Below are positions 5,336 through 12,307 of a stretch of DNA of 12,307 nt, one piece after another; the stretch's first letter is position 1, and every line of letters begins with the position of its first letter. The position numbers were made by a program, and so were the translations under genes. Origin of the DNA: an uncultured Collinsella sp. (GTDB lineage: Bacteria > Actinomycetota > Coriobacteriia > Coriobacteriales > Coriobacteriaceae). Location: assembly GCA_902494715.1 (NCBI GenBank), contig CABUUJ010000061.1, positions 1 to 12,307 of the forward strand, written 5' to 3'. The notes under the pieces were generated by a model, which had not been told where the DNA came from, made no database searches, and saw only the letters and a program-made list of their open reading frames with translations.

Positions 5336-5806
5336 CTATTTGTGATACGGCTCGCCACGACTGATCTTGCAGGCACGGTAAATCTGCTCTAGCAGCGCCA
5401 CACGCGCCAGGTTATGCGGCAAGGTAATGCGTCCAAAGCTGAGCATCTCGTCGGCTCGTGCGCGCACGTCATCACTCACGCCGTCCGAACCGCCGATTAC
5501 AAAGGCAATGTCGCTGCTGCCTCGCAGCATAAGATCGTCGAGCCGCGCCGAGAGCTCCTCACTCGAACGCTCCTTGCCCTCGATAGCTAGCAGGATCACA
5601 TGCGCCCGAGACGGCAATGCAGCAAGAATTGCCGCCCCCTCCTTGTCGCGTGCGGCATCCACGCCGCCCGCCTTAGCCGGGTCGATATCGGCCACCTCGC
5701 GGATATCAACCTTGGCATAGGCACCTAGGCGCTTGGTGTACTCAGCGCACGCGTCCTTCCAAAAGCGCTCTTTGAGCTTGCCAACACAAACGACGGTGTA
5801 TTTCAC
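5336..5806 (-). CDS. rlmH: 23S rRNA (pseudouridine1915-N3)-methyltransferase RlmH
   Basis: The 156-residue SPOUT-class methyltransferase uses S-adenosylmethionine to methylate N3 of pseudouridine 1915 in helix 69 of 23S rRNA on assembled 70S ribosomes. The family hallmarks are FVIGGSDG (102-109, knot and cofactor loop) and the C-terminal stretch from LPHNLARVALLEQ to RGEPYHK. Length matches the family (about 155-160). The start is GTG at 5804-5806. Its ribosome binding site AAAGGAG is formed by the last codons of the upstream slipin gene, whose TAG lies six bases away, indicating translational coupling. proC follows 73 bases downstream. Confidence 0.96.
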   Translation of the reverse strand: MKYTVVCVGKLKERFWKDACAEYTKRLGAYAKVDIREVADIDPAKAGGVDAARDKEGAAILAALPSRAHVILLAIEGKERSSEELSARLDDLMLRGSSDIAFVIGGSDGVSDDVRARADEMLSFGRITLPHNLARVALLEQIYRACKISRGEPYHK

Positions 5807-5812
5807 GCGTGT

Positions 5813-6751
5813 CTACTCCTTTGACTCGTTCTGAACCTTACCGGCAGCCAGCATCTGCTCGAACATAGAGGCCGACTGCGAAAAGTCGCTCGGCAGCACG
5901 ACCGTCGAGGTTTTACCCGTGCGAGCGAACTCCGTCATCATCTCGGACCACTGCGTAAACATGAACAGTTGGTTGGCCTCGTCATTGCCGACACCCGTCT
6001 CCTGGATGATCTCGAGCGAATCTTTGATACCCAGTGCAATGGCCTTGCGCTGGTTGGCGATGCCCTCACCCGCCTTTTCCATAGCCTCAGCCTCGGCGGT
6101 CGCCTCGGTGACGCGCTTGATGCGGTCGGCCTCGGCGAGCTCCTGCGCGGCAGCGCGCTTTCGCTGGGCGGCATTGATGTCGTTCATGGAGTTCTCGACC
6201 TCGGTCGGCAGCGCGATTTTGGTGATGAGTGTCGACACGAGGGTGAAGCCGTAGGCAGCCATCTGCTCGGACACGGTGGCATTAACGTCCTTGGCGATGT
6301 CATCCTTCTTGGCAAAGACCTCATCGAGTGTGTAGACGGGAATCGAAGAGCGCAGAGCGTCGGTGATGAAGTCACGCATCTGGTCGACGGGCTCCTGCAG
6401 CATATAGTAGCTCTTGTAGATGCCCGAATCTGCCGGGCCGGCGCCCATGTCATAGCTCACGTGGTACTGAGCAGAGACCTCAAGGCCGATGGTCACGTTG
6501 TCCTGGGTCTTAACGTCGATGCCAAAACCGTTTTTCATGGTGCGCAGACTCACCGTAGCGGCCTTGCGGTCGATCACGGGCACCTTCATGTGGAAGCCCG
6601 CGTTGACGATGCGGTTAAACTTGCCCAGACGTTCGATGATCACGGCATGCTGTTGTTCAACGACATAGCAGGCGTTGGGAAGCAGCAGCAACAGAATGAT
6701 GATGGGAATCAAAAGGCTGGTAAGGGCGGCGATGATACCGGACAACAGCAT
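5813..6751 (-). CDS. SPFH/Band 7 (slipin or HIR-like) membrane protein
   Basis: The 312-residue protein has one N-terminal membrane helix (about residues 3-25, run of Leu/Ile). An SPFH/Band 7 domain follows (about 28-200), beginning VVEQQHAVIIERLGKFNRI and including KTQDNVTIGLEV. Next is a charged helix rich in Ala, Glu, Lys and Arg (about 200-240), as in stomatin/HIR oligomers, and an inert-looking tail. Such proteins form large membrane scaffolds that organise microdomains or regulate partner proteases. No NfeD-type partner gene is adjacent here. The upstream GTG at 6772 is rejected because AGAGGAG lies just before the ATG at 6751 and would be inside the longer version. Its 3' end is coupled to rlmH. 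The precise role is unknown. Confidence 0.88.
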   Translation of the reverse strand: MLLSGIIAALTSLLIPIIILLLLLPNACYVVEQQHAVIIERLGKFNRIVNAGFHMKVPVIDRKAATVSLRTMKNGFGIDVKTQDNVTIGLEVSAQYHVSYDMGAGPADSGIYKSYYMLQEPVDQMRDFITDALRSSIPVYTLDEVFAKKDDIAKDVNATVSEQMAAYGFTLVSTLITKIALPTEVENSMNDINAAQRKRAAAQELAEADRIKRVTEATAEAEAMEKAGEGIANQRKAIALGIKDSLEIIQETGVGNDEANQLFMFTQWSEMMTEFARTGKTSTVVLPSDFSQSASMFEQMLAAGKVQNESKE

Positions 6752-6829
6752 GGTCTCTCCTCTGATAGGCACACGTTGGCATTAGGATACCCGCACGAAG
6801 CAGCTATGTGACACCAACAAGAGGACCCA

Positions 6830-7046
6830 TGGTCAAAAAAGGCCAAATATGAGTACTGTTACCGGTTTAGTAACAGCGTATTTGGGTCAAAATCGCCTCG
6901 TTGAACCCGAGGTCTATCGAAATTACTTCATTTTGTCTCAAGGTTGAGCCAAATTAGCGTACATCTGTTGCGTAAAATGAGCAAAAATGGCTTCATGAAA
7001 TGTCTCTATTTTCATGTCAGTACTCATATTTGCCACTTTTTGACCA
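6830..7046. mobile_element. MITE-like element with 29-bp terminal inverted repeats
   Basis: The left end (6830-6858) and right end (7018-7046, read in reverse complement) match at 26 of 29 positions. Both start TGGTCAAAAA and end CAAATATGAGTACTG. Inside the left end a second hairpin is formed by CCAAATA/TATTTGG and CTGTTAC/GTAACAG (6843-6885). Near the right end lies CATGAAA/TTTCATG (6994-7016). The 217-bp unit is AT-richer than its neighbours and has no credible gene. No target-site duplication is evident at the edges. It could be a non-autonomous transposable repeat or a structured RNA; no transposase is present in the window. Confidence 0.55.
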
Positions 7047-7102
7047 CAGGGGCATCTACCGCGCGAAATCGATATGTCAAATCTGCCAAAAACGGCCCAT
7101 AA

Positions 7103-7128
7103 CAAAAAAGCTCCCATTGCTGGGAGCT
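7103..7128 (-). terminator. Terminator of tRNA-Leu
   Basis: The minus-strand stem AGCTCCCA / TGGGAGCT (8 bp) encloses a GCAA tetraloop and is followed by TTTTTTG. It begins about a dozen bases after the tRNA CCA, as in the tRNA-Arg units. Confidence 0.85.
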
Positions 7129-7139
7129 CTTTCATTCAA

Positions 7140-7226
7140 TGGTGCGGGCGAAAGGACTTGAACCTTCATGGGGTTGCCCCCATACGGACCTGAACCGTAC
7201 GCGTCTGCCAATTCCGCCACGCCCGC
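7140..7226 (-). tRNA. tRNA-Leu (anticodon CAG)
   Basis: The 87-base class II tRNA has acceptor GCGGGCG/CGCCCGC, discriminator A and encoded CCA. The anticodon stem TACGG/CCGTA carries loop TTCAGGT, placing CAG at 34-36, which reads the CUG leucine codon. The long variable arm is built on ATGGGG/CCCCAT and the T loop is TTCAAGT. The gene lies 43 bases past the tatD stop, with its own promoter and terminator. Confidence 0.96.
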
Positions 7227-7237
7227 GTGCAGGAATT

Positions 7238-7266
7238 AGAATAACGGAGCGCCATCGCGAACGCAA
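7238..7266 (-). promoter_or_regulatory. Promoter of tRNA-Leu
   Basis: The minus-strand -35 TTGCGT (7261-7266) and -10 TATTCT (7238-7243) are 17 bases apart. The -10 ends 11 bases before the tRNA 5' end, matching the geometry of the two tRNA-Arg promoters. The -35 is weak and abuts the tatD stop codon, so some read-through from tatD is also possible. Confidence 0.6.
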
Positions 7267-7269
7267 GAA

Positions 7270-8187
7270 CTATTTTTGAAAAAGTTTGCAGGCATTTTCC
7301 CAAGCTGCTCGCGCGATTGCCTCAGCATCCTCGCCGGTACGATCGACACGGTCGTTGACCAGCGCGTTTGCCGTAATGGAGATCATTGCGGGCTCGCATT
7401 CAAGACCGCGGATGGGCTCCGGAGCCATATACGGGCAATCCGTCTCGAACAAAATTCGATCGAGTGGGGTTGCCGCGAATGCCTCGCGCACGTCGTCGTT
7501 GCGCTTAAAGGTAGCCGCACCACCATAGGCGATATAGCAGCCCAGCTCCGCAAAGCGCTCCATCGTGGCGCGGTCCTCGCCAAAGCAGTGCAGCACACAA
7601 CCGGCCTGGGGCACGCCCACCTCACGAAGCACGTTGTAGGCGTCCACGTGCGAGGTGCGCTCATGGTCCGTGTCCTCGTGGCGCAGATGCAGCTCCACCG
7701 GCACGTTACGGCACACGGCAAGCTCGAGCTGACGCGCCATGCAGTCAATCTGCACGTTATGGGGTGCCGGCGCGATATCGTCGTCATAGTCCATGTGGTA
7801 GTCCAGGCCGATTTCGCCAATACCGGCGCATAAGGGATCATCGAGCGCGGCAACGACCTGTGCGTGAACGTCGTCGGTATAGTCCGGTGCGCCATACGGA
7901 TGCACGCCGGCAAGATACTTGATCTGCGGGATATCCTGCATCGGCAGAATTTCGCGCGTCAGCCAGTCGCTATAGTCCGTCACGCTGCGTTTATCAGCGA
8001 TGGGGTCGAACATCGTCACCAACAGGTCGACGCCCGCCGCCTTGGCACGCACGAGCGTCTCAGGCACATCCTTGCCCCAGAACGAAAGCAGATGTGCATG
8101 CGTGTCGGCAAGCGGCGCCAAGGGCACGGGACAAGCAACCGTCTTCTTTTTCTTGGTAAACGTCACACGTTCGGCATTAGGCATCAT
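7270..8187 (-). CDS. tatD: TatD-family metal-dependent hydrolase / DNase
   Basis: The 305-residue TIM-barrel amidohydrolase-type nuclease carries the TatD metal ligands: DTHAH (28-32), GEIGLDYH (Glu125), ELHLRH (165-170), LHCFGE (His200) and ETDCPYMAPEP (Asp250). TatD enzymes show Mg-dependent 3'-5' DNA/RNA exonuclease activity and act in DNA repair and RNA turnover. About 20 extra N-terminal residues, including KKKK, precede the usual start, and an insert with many Asp lies near 130-140, making it longer than the usual 255-265. The start codon overlaps the end of rsmA by 11 bases and uses an AGGAG inside rsmA, so the two are translationally coupled. Confidence 0.9.
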   Translation of the reverse strand: MMPNAERVTFTKKKKTVACPVPLAPLADTHAHLLSFWGKDVPETLVRAKAAGVDLLVTMFDPIADKRSVTDYSDWLTREILPMQDIPQIKYLAGVHPYGAPDYTDDVHAQVVAALDDPLCAGIGEIGLDYHMDYDDDIAPAPHNVQIDCMARQLELAVCRNVPVELHLRHEDTDHERTSHVDAYNVLREVGVPQAGCVLHCFGEDRATMERFAELGCYIAYGGAATFKRNDDVREAFAATPLDRILFETDCPYMAPEPIRGLECEPAMISITANALVNDRVDRTGEDAEAIARAAWENACKLFQK

Positions 8188-9037
8188 GGATTAGCTCCTG
8201 GGCCAGACGGACAAAGTCAGCAACATCAAGCGTCTCGGCGCGCGTGGTGGGTGCAATACCGCAAGCCTCAAAGGCAGCATCGAGCACGTCCTTGGCAAAG
8301 CCGTTGGCGCTCATGGAATTGCGGATGGTCTTGCGACGCTGAGCAAATGCAGCATCAATCACGCGGGCCACAAATTCGCGATCGAGCCCCTCGGGCACCA
8401 CGCCGTCAACACGGTCGATACGCACGACGGCCGAGTCCACGTGCGGCGCCGGCATAAAGCAACGCGGCGGCACCTCAAAGCGACCCGTCACCTGCGCGTA
8501 CAGGCCGAGTTTTGCCGTGTAGCCGCCATAGGTCTTGTTACCGGGCGTTGCGGCAATGCGATCGGCAACCTCCTTTTGAACCATGACGACAGCGCGCTTA
8601 AGCGCGGGCATCGTCTGGAAGAACTGAAGGATGATCGTCGCCGCCACGTTGTAGGGCAGATTCGCGACAAACACCGTCGGCGTACCGCCCGCAACCTGCT
8701 CAATCTGCTCCGGGCCCACCTTGAGCGCATCGCCCATGATAAAGCGGAAGTTGGCATAGTCGGCGGCGTGGGCGTCGAGCACCGGCTCGAGCTCGGGATC
8801 TGCTTCGATCGACGTGACGCACGCCGCTTCCTGCAGCAGCGCAAGCGTCAACGTACCGCAACCCGGACCCACCTCGAGTACGCGCTCGTCACCTGCAAGC
8901 TCGGCAAGCTCGCAGATACGCTCGATCACATGGTTGTCGATTAGAAAGTTTTGGCCCAGGCGATGCTTGGTCGCAAGGCCAAACTCCTCCAGCAGCTCCC
9001 TAGTTGCCGTGGGGTTTGCCAAAGGCGAAGTTGTCAT
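8177..9037 (-). CDS. rsmA: 16S rRNA (adenine1518/1519-N6)-dimethyltransferase RsmA (KsgA)
   Basis: The 286-residue enzyme dimethylates the adjacent adenines A1518 and A1519 in the 3' terminal hairpin of 16S rRNA, a late checkpoint of 30S assembly. The Rossmann-fold motifs are LGQNFLID (27-34), VLEVGPGCGTLT (53-64), IEAD (77-80), GDA (102-104) and the catalytic NLPY (126-129). PHVDSAVV and the C-terminal helical domain follow. Length is typical. The start at 9037 is backed by an AAGGAGG just upstream. It lies after the metG terminator with only about 36 bases for a promoter, and its 3' end overlaps tatD. RNase M5, often found next to it in other bacteria, is absent. Confidence 0.96.
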   Translation of the reverse strand: MTTSPLANPTATRELLEEFGLATKHRLGQNFLIDNHVIERICELAELAGDERVLEVGPGCGTLTLALLQEAACVTSIEADPELEPVLDAHAADYANFRFIMGDALKVGPEQIEQVAGGTPTVFVANLPYNVAATIILQFFQTMPALKRAVVMVQKEVADRIAATPGNKTYGGYTAKLGLYAQVTGRFEVPPRCFMPAPHVDSAVVRIDRVDGVVPEGLDREFVARVIDAAFAQRRKTIRNSMSANGFAKDVLDAAFEACGIAPTTRAETLDVADFVRLAQELIHDA

Positions 9038-9073
9038 GGTTGCCTCCTTAACATGGTGGCTGCATCGTAAAGC

Positions 9074-9105
9074 AAAAGGGCATGGACCGTTGCGGCCATG
9101 CCCTT
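9074..9105 (-). terminator. Terminator of metG
   Basis: The minus-strand AAGGGCATGG and CCATGCCCTT form 10 pairs, and the loop itself can add CCG-CAA-CGG with a bulged T. TTTTGCTTT follows. It lies between the metG stop and rsmA. Confidence 0.75.
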
Positions 9106-9147
9106 ACATCCAAACAGCAAATTGCCGATATGGCGCTCGCGCGGTCT

Positions 9148-10749
9148 CTACGCCAGACGCGGGAACAGCGGCTCGCCCTTCTCGACGGGCTGACCACCGG
9201 CAAGCAGGCCCCAAGCGCAAATGCCCTTGAGGTCGTCGCTCGCGGCCTCGTCCTCGCAGGACAGGCGGCGCAGGGCCTCGGCAGAAGTCTGGGGCATGAG
9301 CGGCATCAGCAGGTGAGCGGCAATGCGGATGGCCTCGAGCAGGTTGTAGATCACAAACGCCAGCTCGTCAGCCTTGGCCTCGTCCTTGGCAAGCGCCCAG
9401 GGCTCGGAGTCCTCGATGTAGTGGTTGGCGGCATGGATGAGCTCCATGACCTCGTCCTTAGCTCCACCATAATCGAGCACGTCCATCTTGGCCATGTAGC
9501 GCTCGACCAGACCATCGGCGATCTTTGCCAGCGGGTTGTCGAACGCATCGAACGATGCGGGCTTGGCGGGCGCGCAACCATCAAAGTACTTGCCGCTCAT
9601 GTTGAGCGAACGCGAGATAAGGTTGCCCCAGCTGTTGGCCAGGTCGGCGTTGTAGACCTGCTCCATGCGATCGAAGCTGATGGCACCGTCGGTGCCGGGG
9701 ACGACGTCGGTCATAAAGTAGTAGCGATAGCCCTCGACGCCCAACATGTCGATAACGTCCTGCGGAGCGATGGCGTTGCCGCGGCTCTTGGACATCTTCT
9801 CGGCCTTGCCGGTCTCGGCATTGCGCACGGTCAGGAAGCCGTGGGCAAAGACGTGCTCGGGCAGGGCCTCGCCGATGGCCATGAGCATGGCGGGCCAAAT
9901 GACGCAGTGGAAGCGGATGATGTCCTTGCCCACGATGTGGAACTGCGCGGGCCAGCGATAGGCCAGCTCGGCACGCGCCTCGTCGGTGTCGACACCGTAG
10001 CCGACGGCCGTCATATAGTTGAGCAGCGCATCGAACCACACGTAGGTCACGTGACCCTCGTCAAACGGGACCTGAATGCCCCAGTCAAAGCTCGTACGGC
10101 TCACGGAAAGGTCATTAAGGCCGCCCTCGACAAAGCTACGTACCTCGTTCATGCGGAACGCAGGCTCGACAAAGTCGGGGTGCTCGTCGTAAAGCTTGAG
10201 CAGCTTGTCCTGGAAAGCGGAAAGCTTAAAGAAGTAGGACTCCTCCTGCACGCGCTCAAGCGGACGGTGGCAGTCGGGGCACAGGTGCTGGCCGACGCTG
10301 CCGTACTCCTCGTCGCCCTTCTGGACCTGCGTATCGGTGAAGTAGGTCTCGTCAGGCACGCAATACCAACCGTCGTAGCTGCCCTTATACAGGTAGCCGG
10401 ACTCCTTCATGCGCTCCCACAGGTACTGCACGGCATGATGCTGGCGCGGCTCGGTGGTGCGGATGAAGTCGTCGTTGGAGATCTCGAGCTTGCTCCAAAG
10501 CTCCTTGAAGTGCGGAGCCTGGCTGTCGGTCCACTCCTGCGGCGTCATGTTGTGCTTGGCTGCGGCCTCGGCGACCTTCTCGCCGTGCTCGTCCATGCCG
10601 GTCAGGAACTTGACGTTATAGCCGGCGGAGCGACGATAACGGGCCTGAACGTCGGCGATGATGGTGGAATAAGCCGTGCCCAGGTGCGGATCGGCGTTGA
10701 CGTAGTAGATGGGCGTCGTGATAAAGAACGAAGGCTTACTTTGATCCAT
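9148..10749 (-). CDS. metG: Methionine--tRNA ligase (MetRS)
   Basis: The 533-residue class I synthetase charges initiator and elongator tRNA-Met. The HIGH-type motif is PHLG (21-24) in PIYYVNADPHLG, and KMSKS lies at 318-322. WYCVPDETYFT (128-138) and HLCPDCH (155-161) mark the connective-peptide knuckle. One of the four usual zinc ligands is Asp133 rather than Cys, so the site is a partial remnant. The protein lacks the C-terminal EMAP/Trbp111-like dimerisation domain of longer MetRS forms (about 640-680 residues). A GGAGG nine bases upstream supports the ATG. rsmI lies 69 bases upstream on the same strand, and a TAGAAT at 10789-10794 between them is a weak -10 candidate. Confidence 0.96.
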   Translation of the reverse strand: MDQSKPSFFITTPIYYVNADPHLGTAYSTIIADVQARYRRSAGYNVKFLTGMDEHGEKVAEAAAKHNMTPQEWTDSQAPHFKELWSKLEISNDDFIRTTEPRQHHAVQYLWERMKESGYLYKGSYDGWYCVPDETYFTDTQVQKGDEEYGSVGQHLCPDCHRPLERVQEESYFFKLSAFQDKLLKLYDEHPDFVEPAFRMNEVRSFVEGGLNDLSVSRTSFDWGIQVPFDEGHVTYVWFDALLNYMTAVGYGVDTDEARAELAYRWPAQFHIVGKDIIRFHCVIWPAMLMAIGEALPEHVFAHGFLTVRNAETGKAEKMSKSRGNAIAPQDVIDMLGVEGYRYYFMTDVVPGTDGAISFDRMEQVYNADLANSWGNLISRSLNMSGKYFDGCAPAKPASFDAFDNPLAKIADGLVERYMAKMDVLDYGGAKDEVMELIHAANHYIEDSEPWALAKDEAKADELAFVIYNLLEAIRIAAHLLMPLMPQTSAEALRRLSCEDEAASDDLKGICAWGLLAGGQPVEKGEPLFPRLA

Positions 10750-10818
10750 GGGGTTTGTCCTCCAGAAAAACGTTGCATACAGGGGATGATTCTAGCGCAA
10801 GGGCTGGATATCCTCCAT

Positions 10819-11697
10819 CTATTGCATATCGAGCACCATGGCATAGACATCGCGCTTACGGCGCGAGTACTTCTGCGACAGGCGCTTGGCCACCGCAGAG
10901 GCGGGCTCTCCCTCCTCGAGCGCGGCGCGGATATCCTCGCGCAGAGCCTCGTCGGAATCCGCTGCCGCGGCGCCAACCGGCACGATACCGGCCTCCTCAT
11001 CTTCGCTCGGCGGCGCGATGACCAGCGCAATCTCGCCCTTTACCTCGCCGCGAGCACGCAGCTCCTCGGCGAGCTGGGCGGCGGGCCCGCGCAAGACCTC
11101 CTCGTGCAGCTTGGTGAGTTCGCGGCAGACGGCAACCTCACGTTGGGGAAAGACCTCCGCCACGGCCTCGAGCGTCGCCACGATGCGATGTGGAGACTCG
11201 TAGAAGATGAGTGCGCCGGGCACCACGGCAAGACGCTGCAGTCGGCGCACGCGGTCGCCGTGCTTGCGACCCAAAAAGCCTTCGAAGAAGAAATGCTCGC
11301 AGGGAATGCCGGACGAAACGAGCGCCGTGACGCAAGCAGAAGGCCCGGGAATAACTTCGACGGGCACATCGGCCTCACGCGCCGCCTCGACCAGCGCCTG
11401 GCCGGGATCGGACACGCTCGGCATGCCGGCGTCCGAGGCAAAGGCGAGGGTCTCCCCCGCCAGCAGGCGGTCGACCAGGCCGGCGGCGCGGCTGGCGATC
11501 ACATTCTCGTCGCAACGGACAAGCGGCTTGGAAATGCCCAGGTGCATCAGCAGCTTTGACGTCACACGCGTGTCTTCGCAGCAGATGACATCGGCAGCGG
11601 CAAAGGCTTCGCCAACGCGCGGGGACAGGTCGCCCAGGTTGCCGATGGGCGTGCCGACCACATAGAGTTTGCCCGTATGGGCGCTGTTTTGCGTCAT
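10819..11697 (-). CDS. rsmI: 16S rRNA (cytidine1402-2'-O)-methyltransferase RsmI
   Basis: The 292-residue tetrapyrrole-methylase-fold enzyme 2'-O-methylates C1402 in the 16S decoding centre, which tunes start-codon selection and fidelity. Hallmarks are VVGTPIGNLGD (13-23), CEDTR (40-44), SDAGMPSVSDPG (88-99), a PGPSA segment and a GFLGRK segment. The C-terminal helical part (about 225-290) ends SRRKRDVYAMVLDMQ. Length is usual. The ATG lies six bases after the stop of the glycoside hydrolase gene, with a weak ribosome binding site (AATAGG) made from that gene's last bases, so its translation probably depends on coupling to it. metG follows. Confidence 0.96.
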   Translation of the reverse strand: MTQNSAHTGKLYVVGTPIGNLGDLSPRVGEAFAAADVICCEDTRVTSKLLMHLGISKPLVRCDENVIASRAAGLVDRLLAGETLAFASDAGMPSVSDPGQALVEAAREADVPVEVIPGPSACVTALVSSGIPCEHFFFEGFLGRKHGDRVRRLQRLAVVPGALIFYESPHRIVATLEAVAEVFPQREVAVCRELTKLHEEVLRGPAAQLAEELRARGEVKGEIALVIAPPSEDEEAGIVPVGAAAADSDEALREDIRAALEEGEPASAVAKRLSQKYSRRKRDVYAMVLDMQ

Positions 11698-11703
11698 ATC
11701 AAC

Positions 11704-12307
11704 CTATTCAATCATGCCGCGCTCGAGCGTGCCGAGCGCCGCGCGGGCGTCCCATGCTGCAATGCGCTTCTCGGTCTTCCACGTTTGGAAGAACCAACCG
11801 GCAGCCGGCGCAAACGAAGCCAGCTGATTGGCGATAAACACGCGTTCGTAGGCATTGCGGCCCTCGGGCGTAACCGACGAGTTGGCAAAGATCGCCGCGC
11901 CCGACCATTCGCCCACCAGCACGGGGAACCCAGTTGAAATCGCTTCTTTAAGCTCGCGCTTGTTACGCGAAATCGCCGTCGTCAGCCCGCGGGGGCTCGT
12001 GATGTCGAGCGCATGCTCGTCGCGGTAATGGTACAGGTGAAGGTCCATGTAGACGTTCTTGTACTTGGCGCCGCGCATAAAATGCTTCCACTCGCTGGGA
12101 TGCCCCGACGACGAGAAAACGACGATCTTATCCTCGGGCATATACGAACGGACGAGCTCGTAAGCATCGCGATAGAAATTGCGCAGGTAGTGAGCAGGAA
12201 TGCCATCCGTCATGGTGAAGAGGCTCTTGCGGACACTCATCTGCGGCGTATCCAGCAGCTCAATACCCAGCAGGCTCTCGGCCTCGCCGTAGCGATCGGC
12301 CAAGCGC
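11704..12307 (-). CDS. GH5-like glycoside hydrolase, C-terminal part (5' end outside window)
   Basis: The frame is open to the right edge; 200 residues and the stop are present. The sequence resembles the C-terminal half of GH5 exo-beta-1,3-glucanase-like proteins. It has LLGIELLDTP at about visible residues 11-20 and an H/Y-rich strand YMDLHLYHY (85-93). VGEWSGA (130-136) has the expected nucleophile Glu132, and FAPAAGWFFQTWKTE is an aromatic-rich active-site strand near the end. From memory, the yeast enzymes have IELLNEP, whose Glu is the acid/base; here it reads IELLDTP, so that residue is Thr. Secretion cannot be judged because the N-terminus is missing. It could be a glucan-acting enzyme, a catalytically altered homologue or a binding protein. 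It is coupled to rsmI. Confidence 0.75.
   Translation of the reverse strand, partial: RLADRYGEAESLLGIELLDTPQMSVRKSLFTMTDGIPAHYLRNFYRDAYELVRSYMPEDKIVVFSSSGHPSEWKHFMRGAKYKNVYMDLHLYHYRDEHALDITSPRGLTTAISRNKRELKEAISTGFPVLVGEWSGAAIFANSSVTPEGRNAYERVFIANQLASFAPAAGWFFQTWKTEKRIAAWDARAALGTLERGMIE

Noticed and set aside
6752..6772. GTG start adding seven residues to the SPFH protein
   Set aside because: The Shine-Dalgarno for the ATG at 6751 lies within this extension, and the extra residues are unlike the family N-terminus.
6938..7135. 65-codon minus-strand frame in the MITE-like region
   Set aside because: It spans the inverted repeat and the tRNA-Leu terminator, so it is most likely a by-product of the repeat.
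9082..11559. 825-codon plus-strand open frame
   Set aside because: It is antisense to metG and rsmI, with low-complexity composition rich in Val, Leu, Gly and His, typical of a high-GC shadow frame.
1..12307. CRISPR array, toxin-antitoxin, phage or restriction genes
   Set aside because: No regularly spaced repeats and no recognisable protein of these types on either strand.

Overview
The window looks like ordinary chromosome from a high-GC Actinomycetota gut bacterium, most likely of the Coriobacteriia (Collinsella-like). That placement is inference, based on GC-rich codon use, CCA-encoded tRNAs, the style of the housekeeping proteins and recollection of similar short repeats in that group. 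No phage, plasmid, CRISPR, defence or conjugation gene is visible. I found no convincing new multi-gene system; the most unusual material is repetitive DNA around the tRNAs and a glycoside hydrolase with an altered catalytic motif.

Region 1-890: the 3' tip of an unidentified plus-strand gene, then a repeat-rich tRNA block. Two identical tRNA-Arg(ACG) genes on the minus strand each have their own -35/-10 promoter (17-bp spacer) and GNRA-loop terminator. A third, truncated tRNA-Arg tail follows, with two copies of a 101-bp hairpin-rich repeat between them. Region 1185-2661: two tandem plus-strand lipoprotein genes, clearly a duplication, ending in a strong terminator that faces the serS terminator.

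Region 2703-4491: serS (minus) and, divergent from it, a 57-residue membrane protein, separated by a palindrome-rich promoter region. The small gene ends in a strong hairpin terminator flanked by two inverted copies of a 39-bp repeat, one of which doubles as the proC terminator. Region 4492-6751 (all minus): an SPFH/slipin protein, rlmH and proC, read in that order. The slipin stop codon and the rlmH ribosome binding site overlap. Region 6830-7046 is a gene-free MITE-like element with 29-bp terminal inverted repeats.

Region 7103-12307 (all minus, read right to left): a GH5-like glycoside hydrolase (5' end off the window), rsmI, metG, rsmA, tatD and tRNA-Leu(CAG). rsmI, metG, rsmA and tatD form a widespread translation/rRNA-modification neighbourhood. 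Together with serS, rlmH and three tRNAs, most of the window serves translation: charging serine and methionine, and modifying 16S (RsmI C1402, RsmA A1518/A1519) and 23S rRNA (RlmH Psi1915).
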